Shown here in pieces: positions 59,797 through 64,000 of a stretch of 64,000 bases of DNA (position 1 is its first letter; every line of letters begins with the position of its first letter). This DNA is from WLMZ01 sp037139095. GTDB lineage: Bacteria; Actinomycetota; Acidimicrobiia; Acidimicrobiales; Ilumatobacteraceae. The DNA lies in contig JBAXHD010000010.1 in NCBI GenBank assembly GCA_037139095.1, positions 1 to 64,000 of the forward strand. Reading direction: 5' to 3'. Under the pieces are notes generated by a model. That model was given only the letters and a program-made list of their open reading frames with translations, was not told the origin of the DNA and did no database searches. A program made the translations under genes and the position numbers.

Positions 59797-59887
59797 ATGT
59801 CACAACGATTTCCAAGCCCCCGGGTTCGGCCCGGGGGAGCGTCGGTCGTTCGCTGACGCGCTCTCGAATGAAAGCCGCCCGGGGGCT
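59797..59887 (+). promoter_or_regulatory. Candidate pheST attenuator: alternative hairpins and a 19-codon frame
   Basis: AGCCCCCGGG (59815-59824) can pair with CCCGGGGG (59830-59837, loop TTCGG) or, over 10 perfect bp, with CCCGGGGGCT (59878-59887). The two structures exclude each other. A short frame, ATG at 59797 to TGA at 59854-59856 (19 residues, one Phe at position 5), with AAGG upstream, overlaps the first arm. Ribosome position on this frame could switch the pairing. No T-box motif (AGGGTGGNACCGCG) is present, and there is no T-tract. Confidence 0.4.
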
Positions 59888-59933
59888 CGCAGATTGTTTG
59901 AGTCCGGTTGCAGGTCGCTGAAAGGTTCTCTCG

Positions 59934-60974
59934 ATGATTGAAGAAGTTCGTGGCGCGCTCGATGAGGCGCTGAAGAAAGTAGCCGGGGTCGTCTCGCTCG
60001 ATGAGCTACGCGTGGTCGACTCCGAGGTGCTTGGTAAGCGCGGCGCGCTGGCTCAAGCAAAAACCAAGCTTGGTGGCTTGGCAATCGACGATCGCAAGAC
60101 CATTGGTCAAGCAATCAATGAGGCAATGGGAGCAATCAGCGAGGCCATCGAGGCTCGCCGATCCTCGCTCGCCCACGACGAAGTGAATGCTCGCATCGTT
60201 GGCGAACGTATCGACCTCACCGAGGTGATGGGTCGTCCCACTCGCGGTCACCCACATTTGGTCACGCAGGCCTGGGACCGACTCGAAGACGTCTTCATGG
60301 GGCTGGGCTTCCAGATTGCTGAGGGGCCCGAGGTTGAGACCGACTTCTATAACTTCGAGGCGCTCAACATGCCGCGTAGCCACCCGGCGCGTAGCGGATT
60401 CGATACCTTGTTCACCGACTACAAGCAAGTGGTTGCGGACTCCGCCCACGAATCAGGCGATGCCGATCACGAGAGCTCGGTGCTGCTGCGCACGCACACA
60501 TCGCCGGTGCAGATCCGTGTGATGCAAAGCGTTGAGCCGCCGATCTACATGATCATGCCGGGCCGGGTCTTCCGCCGCGATACGCCCGACGCCACGCACA
60601 TGCCCGTGTTCCATCAGATTGAGGGCTTGGTTATCGATCGCAATATCACCATGGCTCACCTCGCGGGCACTATTAGTGCGTTCACCAAGGCGTTCTTCGG
60701 TGGCGACTTCACGAGCCGCTTGCGCCCCAACTACTTCCCGTTTACCGAGCCTTCGGCCGAGTTCGATATTCAACGCCCCGACGGCACATGGATCGAATTG
60801 GGTGGTTGCGGCATGGTGCATCCAAACGTGTTACGGGCCGGTGGTCTCGATCCCGAAGAGTGGAGCGGGTTCGCGTTCGGATTTGGCATCGATCGCATGG
60901 CGCGCGAGCGTCACGGCATCGACGACATCCGCGATATGTATAGCAACGACATCCGTTTCATCGAGCAGTTCTGA
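59934..60974 (+). CDS. pheS: Phenylalanyl-tRNA synthetase alpha subunit
   Basis: A 346-residue catalytic subunit of the (alpha-beta)2 class II synthetase. An N-terminal coiled coil (~residues 1-95) contacts tRNA. Motif 2 lies in PGRVFRRDTPDATHMPVFHQIEG, with the catalytic Arg, and motif 3 in WSGFAFGFGIDRMARERHGIDDIR. PRSHPARSGFDTLF corresponds to the conserved HPARDMxDTF segment but has S-G-F where the family has D-M. ATG at 59934 follows AAAGG. It is 7 bases before pheT. Confidence 0.96.
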   Translation: MIEEVRGALDEALKKVAGVVSLDELRVVDSEVLGKRGALAQAKTKLGGLAIDDRKTIGQAINEAMGAISEAIEARRSSLAHDEVNARIVGERIDLTEVMGRPTRGHPHLVTQAWDRLEDVFMGLGFQIAEGPEVETDFYNFEALNMPRSHPARSGFDTLFTDYKQVVADSAHESGDADHESSVLLRTHTSPVQIRVMQSVEPPIYMIMPGRVFRRDTPDATHMPVFHQIEGLVIDRNITMAHLAGTISAFTKAFFGGDFTSRLRPNYFPFTEPSAEFDIQRPDGTWIELGGCGMVHPNVLRAGGLDPEEWSGFAFGFGIDRMARERHGIDDIRDMYSNDIRFIEQF

Positions 60975-60981
60975 GGCCGTC

Positions 60982-63342
60982 ATGAAGATTGTTCTTTCCT
61001 GGCTGAACGACCTTGTCGCAGTTGGCGATGACGCTCCTGCACTTTCCTCGGCGCTTACTCAACTCGGCATGCAGGTTGAGCACATCGCCCACGTCGGTTC
61101 CACCGTCGATGGCGTCATCACAGCGCGGGTGCTGCGCACCGAGCGTCACCCCGACGCTGCCAAGGTGCACCGCGTGTGGGTCGATGCCGGCGACGGCGTC
61201 GAGCGCCATGTGTGGTGCGGCGCGTTCAACATGCAGGCCGACGACATCATCCCTCTCGCCACGCCGGGCACCACTATGCCCGATGGTCGCGTCATCGAAC
61301 CCCGTCCGATTCTCAGTATCGAGTCACAGGGAATGTTGTGTTCGGCGCATGAGCTCGGACTCGGCGACGACCACAGTGGAATCTTGATCATGCCGGCTGG
61401 TACTCCATTGGGTCTGCCCTATGGCGAGGCGCTTGGCCTGCAAACCGAAGTGGTGTTCGACATCGACCTCACTCGCAACCGTCCCGATTGCTGGGGCCAC
61501 CTTGGGGTTGCCCGCGACCTCGGTGCTCGACTTGGCTTGCCTGCGCCACAATTGGCTCAGGTCGCCTCGCCTTCGGGCGCGGAGCGCATTGCCACTGTCG
61601 ACCTTGTCGACGGCGAACGCTGTCCGCGATTCACCACGCTGGTGCTTTCCGGAATACAGGTAGCGCCGTCGCCCGAATGGATGGGTCGACGATTGCGTGC
61701 CGCTGGCATGCGACCCATCAACAACGTGGTCGACGTGAGCAACTACGTGATGCTCGAGCTCAACCAGCCCAACCACGCGTACGACCTCGACACCCTTGGC
61801 GGCGGCGGATTCCGCATTCGGCTAGCTCGACCAAACGAAACAATCATCACGCTCGACGGAGTCGAGCGCACGGTGAGCGCTGACGACCTGTTGATCTGCG
61901 ATGCCAACGACGCACCCATCGGTATCGGTGGCGTGATGGGCGGCCTGCACAGCGAGATCTCCGAAGCAACCAAAGTCGTGGCGCTTGAGATTGCGTATTT
62001 CGAACAAACTGCGATGACCCGCACGATGAACCGCCTGGGCTTGCGATCCGAAGCGTCGGGACGTTTCGAACGCGGTGTCGACACGCATGGCATGGAGATG
62101 GCTCAGGCTCGCTTCGTCGAGTTGCTGCGCGAGACCTGCCCCGATCTGGTGGTCCATGCCGGTGCTGTCGACGCGCGCCACGCTGCGCTGCCAGCTCAGG
62201 TGCGCCCGGTTGAGGTACGTGTCGCTCAGGTGAACCGCATCCTTGGCACCACGCTCGATGCCGCCCAGATAACTGCGCTGATCACGCCCATCGGCTACGA
62301 GGTCGTCAGCGCAGATGGTCATGTGCTCACGGTGAACCTGCCGTCGTGGCGCCCCGACAGCAGTGCCGAAATCGATGTTGTCGAGGAGGTGGCTCGCCAT
62401 TTCGGTTACGACAAACTGGGAGAGCTGGTGCCCAATTCCACCATGCACGGTCGTCTCAGCGCTTATCAACAGCGCCGTCGCGCATTGCGCCAAGTGTTGC
62501 TCGGCCTGGGTCTGAGCGAGGCGATCACCGACTCGTTCCTCAGCGATGCAGCGCTTCGCGACACTGGCCTTACCGACGACGCGATTCATATCACGAACCC
62601 GCTCATCGCCGACGAAGATGTGCTCCGGCCATCCATGCGAGCCGGTTTGCTGAAGGCGGTTGCTTTCAACGAGTCGCATCGTCGCTTTGGTATCTCGTTC
62701 TTCGAGATCGGTCATGTATATCCACCAGGCGATCGAAGCACCGAGCTTCCTCCAGAGTACGAAGGTCTCGCTATTGCTATGGCCGGCCGCGATGCCGTCA
62801 GTGCGATGTCGGTGTGGCGCGAACTCGTAACGGCGATGGGTCTTGGCGCTCGAGTTGATCAATCAACTGTTCCGTTGGGTATGCATCCCACTCGCTCGGC
62901 CACGCTTTCGTTGGGACGAGACGTGGTCGGGGCCGTCGGCGAAATCCACCCGTCGGTGCTCGAAGCGTTTGGTGTTGCCGAGCGAGTCGCTTGGCTCGAA
63001 CTCGATCTCAGTCGATTGCTCTCGGCTGAACCAAAGATTGCACAATGGAAAGCAACAAGTCGCTACCCGTCGAGCGATGTAGATCTTGCATTCGTGGTTG
63101 CCGACTCGGTGCCTGCCGAGAAACTTGACAAGGCGATTCGCCAAGCAGCTGGCGGCCTGTTGGTCGACCTGTCACTGTTCGACGTATATCGCGGCGCTGG
63201 AGTAGTCGATGGGTCACGAAGCCTGGCGTATCGCCTGCGCTTGCAGGCCGCCGATCGCACGCTCACCGACACTGAGGTGGCGGCGGTGCGGGCCAAGATC
63301 GTCACCGTCACCGGCAAGTTGGGCGCTCAACTGCGGTCGTAG
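60982..63342 (+). CDS. pheT: Phenylalanyl-tRNA synthetase beta subunit
   Basis: A 786-residue subunit. It begins KIVLSWLNDLVAVGDDAPAL, followed by a tRNA-binding OB domain (about residues 40-150, VWCGAFNMQADDIIPLATPG). B3/B4 editing domain marks include TRNRPDCWGHLGVARDLGARLGLP, NNVVDVSNYVMLELNQPNHAYDLD and RFERGVDTHGMEMAQARF. The C-terminal ferredoxin-fold anticodon-binding domain ends ASSDVDLAFVV-type (YPSSDVDLAFVVADSVPAEKLDKAI). The normal two-gene pheST operon is complete. An in-frame reading from 60619 lies inside pheS and is rejected. Confidence 0.96.
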   Translation: MKIVLSWLNDLVAVGDDAPALSSALTQLGMQVEHIAHVGSTVDGVITARVLRTERHPDAAKVHRVWVDAGDGVERHVWCGAFNMQADDIIPLATPGTTMPDGRVIEPRPILSIESQGMLCSAHELGLGDDHSGILIMPAGTPLGLPYGEALGLQTEVVFDIDLTRNRPDCWGHLGVARDLGARLGLPAPQLAQVASPSGAERIATVDLVDGERCPRFTTLVLSGIQVAPSPEWMGRRLRAAGMRPINNVVDVSNYVMLELNQPNHAYDLDTLGGGGFRIRLARPNETIITLDGVERTVSADDLLICDANDAPIGIGGVMGGLHSEISEATKVVALEIAYFEQTAMTRTMNRLGLRSEASGRFERGVDTHGMEMAQARFVELLRETCPDLVVHAGAVDARHAALPAQVRPVEVRVAQVNRILGTTLDAAQITALITPIGYEVVSADGHVLTVNLPSWRPDSSAEIDVVEEVARHFGYDKLGELVPNSTMHGRLSAYQQRRRALRQVLLGLGLSEAITDSFLSDAALRDTGLTDDAIHITNPLIADEDVLRPSMRAGLLKAVAFNESHRRFGISFFEIGHVYPPGDRSTELPPEYEGLAIAMAGRDAVSAMSVWRELVTAMGLGARVDQSTVPLGMHPTRSATLSLGRDVVGAVGEIHPSVLEAFGVAERVAWLELDLSRLLSAEPKIAQWKATSRYPSSDVDLAFVVADSVPAEKLDKAIRQAAGGLLVDLSLFDVYRGAGVVDGSRSLAYRLRLQAADRTLTDTEVAAVRAKIVTVTGKLGAQLRS

Positions 63343-63349
63343 AGGCGAG

Positions 63350-63964
63350 TTAGTTCCACTCAAGTTGTTCGGGCGCCTCCGCGAGTAACGCTTTCGAGCC
63401 GCCCGATCTGCGGAGCACCTTTCGCCACAGATCGTTCGGTGCGTGCGAGAACAGGTCGCCCTCTACATACGGCATTACCAACCACGCACCTTCGCTCAGT
63501 TCGTCGTCAAGTTGCCCAGGGCTCCAACCCGAGTAGCCCCGAAACACGCGCAGGTGTTGCAGTGCCTCGGCCAACTCGTCTGGCAGCGTCGACAGGTCGA
63601 CAGTGCTGATGCCATTGTTGAGTTGCGCGAAACCTTCGTCGCCAGCAGGCAGAGCGAGGGCTGCGAGAGCGATCAGCGTGTCATCGCTCACGGGGCCACC
63701 GTCGAACACCACTTGTGGTTCAGACAGATGATGCATCCATGGATCCAGGCCGCGAACGTGCGTCTCGTTGGTGGGCTTGTTGATGACCAGTCCGAACGCT
63801 CCATCTTCGTTGTGCTGCAACATGTAGATCACCGTGCGATGAAAGGTGGGTTCATCGAGCAACGGAACGGCTACAAGCAGGCGCCCCTTTGTGGATGGTG
63901 TCGCAGCAGGAGATGAGTCCACCTCAACATTGTGTCGCGTGAGTGGCTCTGCCGCGCGCCGCAA
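63350..63964 (-). CDS. YqgE/AlgH family protein (start near window edge)
   Basis: A ~204-residue protein of the UPF0301/AlgH family. KGRLLVAVPLLDEPTFHRTVIYMLQHNEDGAFGLVINKPT, GGPVSDDTLIAL and RVFRGYSGWSPGQLDDEL are the family landmarks. The role is unclear; members are linked to alginate control and redox sensing. The TTG at 63964 is the longest start inside the window, but no ATG is in frame up to base 64000, and a GTG near 63920 would also keep the whole domain. It converges on pheT, 7 bases apart. Confidence 0.85.
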   Translation of the reverse strand: MRRAAEPLTRHNVEVDSSPAATPSTKGRLLVAVPLLDEPTFHRTVIYMLQHNEDGAFGLVINKPTNETHVRGLDPWMHHLSEPQVVFDGGPVSDDTLIALAALALPAGDEGFAQLNNGISTVDLSTLPDELAEALQHLRVFRGYSGWSPGQLDDELSEGAWLVMPYVEGDLFSHAPNDLWRKVLRRSGGSKALLAEAPEQLEWN

Positions 63965-64000
63965 ACGAATTGGACCGGCAACGATCGTTGCATGATCATG

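Noticed and set aside
59784..59933. T-box riboswitch before pheS
   Set aside because: No T-box sequence (AGGGTGGNACCGCG) and no specifier-loop architecture could be found; only the alternative hairpins remain.
1..64000. tRNA genes, CRISPR arrays, insertion sequences, prophage
   Set aside because: No GTTCRANNC/T-loop pattern with cloverleaf in the gaps, no regularly spaced repeats, and no transposase, integrase or phage structural protein among the supported frames.

Overview
The window looks like a chromosomal segment of a high-GC, aerobic actinobacterium. The conserved blocks (aroQ-pepQ-efp-nusB, pyrR-pyrBC-carAB-pyrD, mihF-gmk-rpoZ-coaBC-metK-priA, def-fmt-rsmB, infC-rpmI-rplT-trmH-pheST) follow actinobacterial gene order, and mihF, the degenerate PriA and the F420-type LLM oxidoreductase point the same way. 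An acidimicrobiia-like lineage (Ilumatobacter-type) is my best guess, by inference only. There is no rRNA, tRNA, CRISPR array, transposase, integrase or prophage gene in it.

Positions 1-15,600 are accessory and catabolic. They hold the 3' part of an amidohydrolase gene, three tandem TetR-type regulators, and a long minus-strand run: two GST-fold proteins, a small unknown protein, a fatty-acid desaturase, a GrdB-like protein, a small unknown protein and a DUF2855 protein. A plus-strand pair (DUF1330-like protein and LLM oxidoreductase), a haloalkane dehalogenase, a large sulfatase and a paralogue of the earlier unknown protein follow. The GrdB-like gene is best read as one selenoprotein gene with an in-frame TGA codon, giving the motif U-P-L-C, followed by a good bacterial SECIS-like hairpin. 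Most callers would split it into two fragments.

Positions 15,600-30,200 are mixed: an adenylate kinase paralogue, a pentapeptide lipoprotein, a ceruloplasmin-like multicopper oxidase lipoprotein, an amidohydrolase, a DMT exporter, an acyl-CoA dehydrogenase, a TauD-type dioxygenase, a cytochrome c lipoprotein, NADP-isocitrate dehydrogenase, a HAD hydrolase, a quinone oxidoreductase, citrate synthase, a biotin-dependent carboxyltransferase and a LysR regulator. Between LysR and a HAD/PlsC fusion gene lies a promoter followed by three hairpins, each with a C5 loop closed by UU/AA. This resembles the actinobacterial 6C small RNA.

Positions 30,300-64,000 are core genes on the plus strand, mostly with ATGA/GTGA-type overlaps. 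They cover shikimate dehydration, a peptidase, EF-P and NusB; then two large membrane proteins that interrupt the usual order; then pyrimidine biosynthesis up to orotate under a PyrR RNA-binding element that overlaps the pyrR Shine-Dalgarno; then nucleotide, coenzyme A and SAM synthesis; then N-formylmethionine handling and rRNA methylation; then the first histidine enzyme; then initiation factor 3 with L35 and L20; then phenylalanyl-tRNA synthetase. Control elements visible here are the PyrR site, a structured infC leader with an AUA start codon, and mutually exclusive hairpins before pheS.
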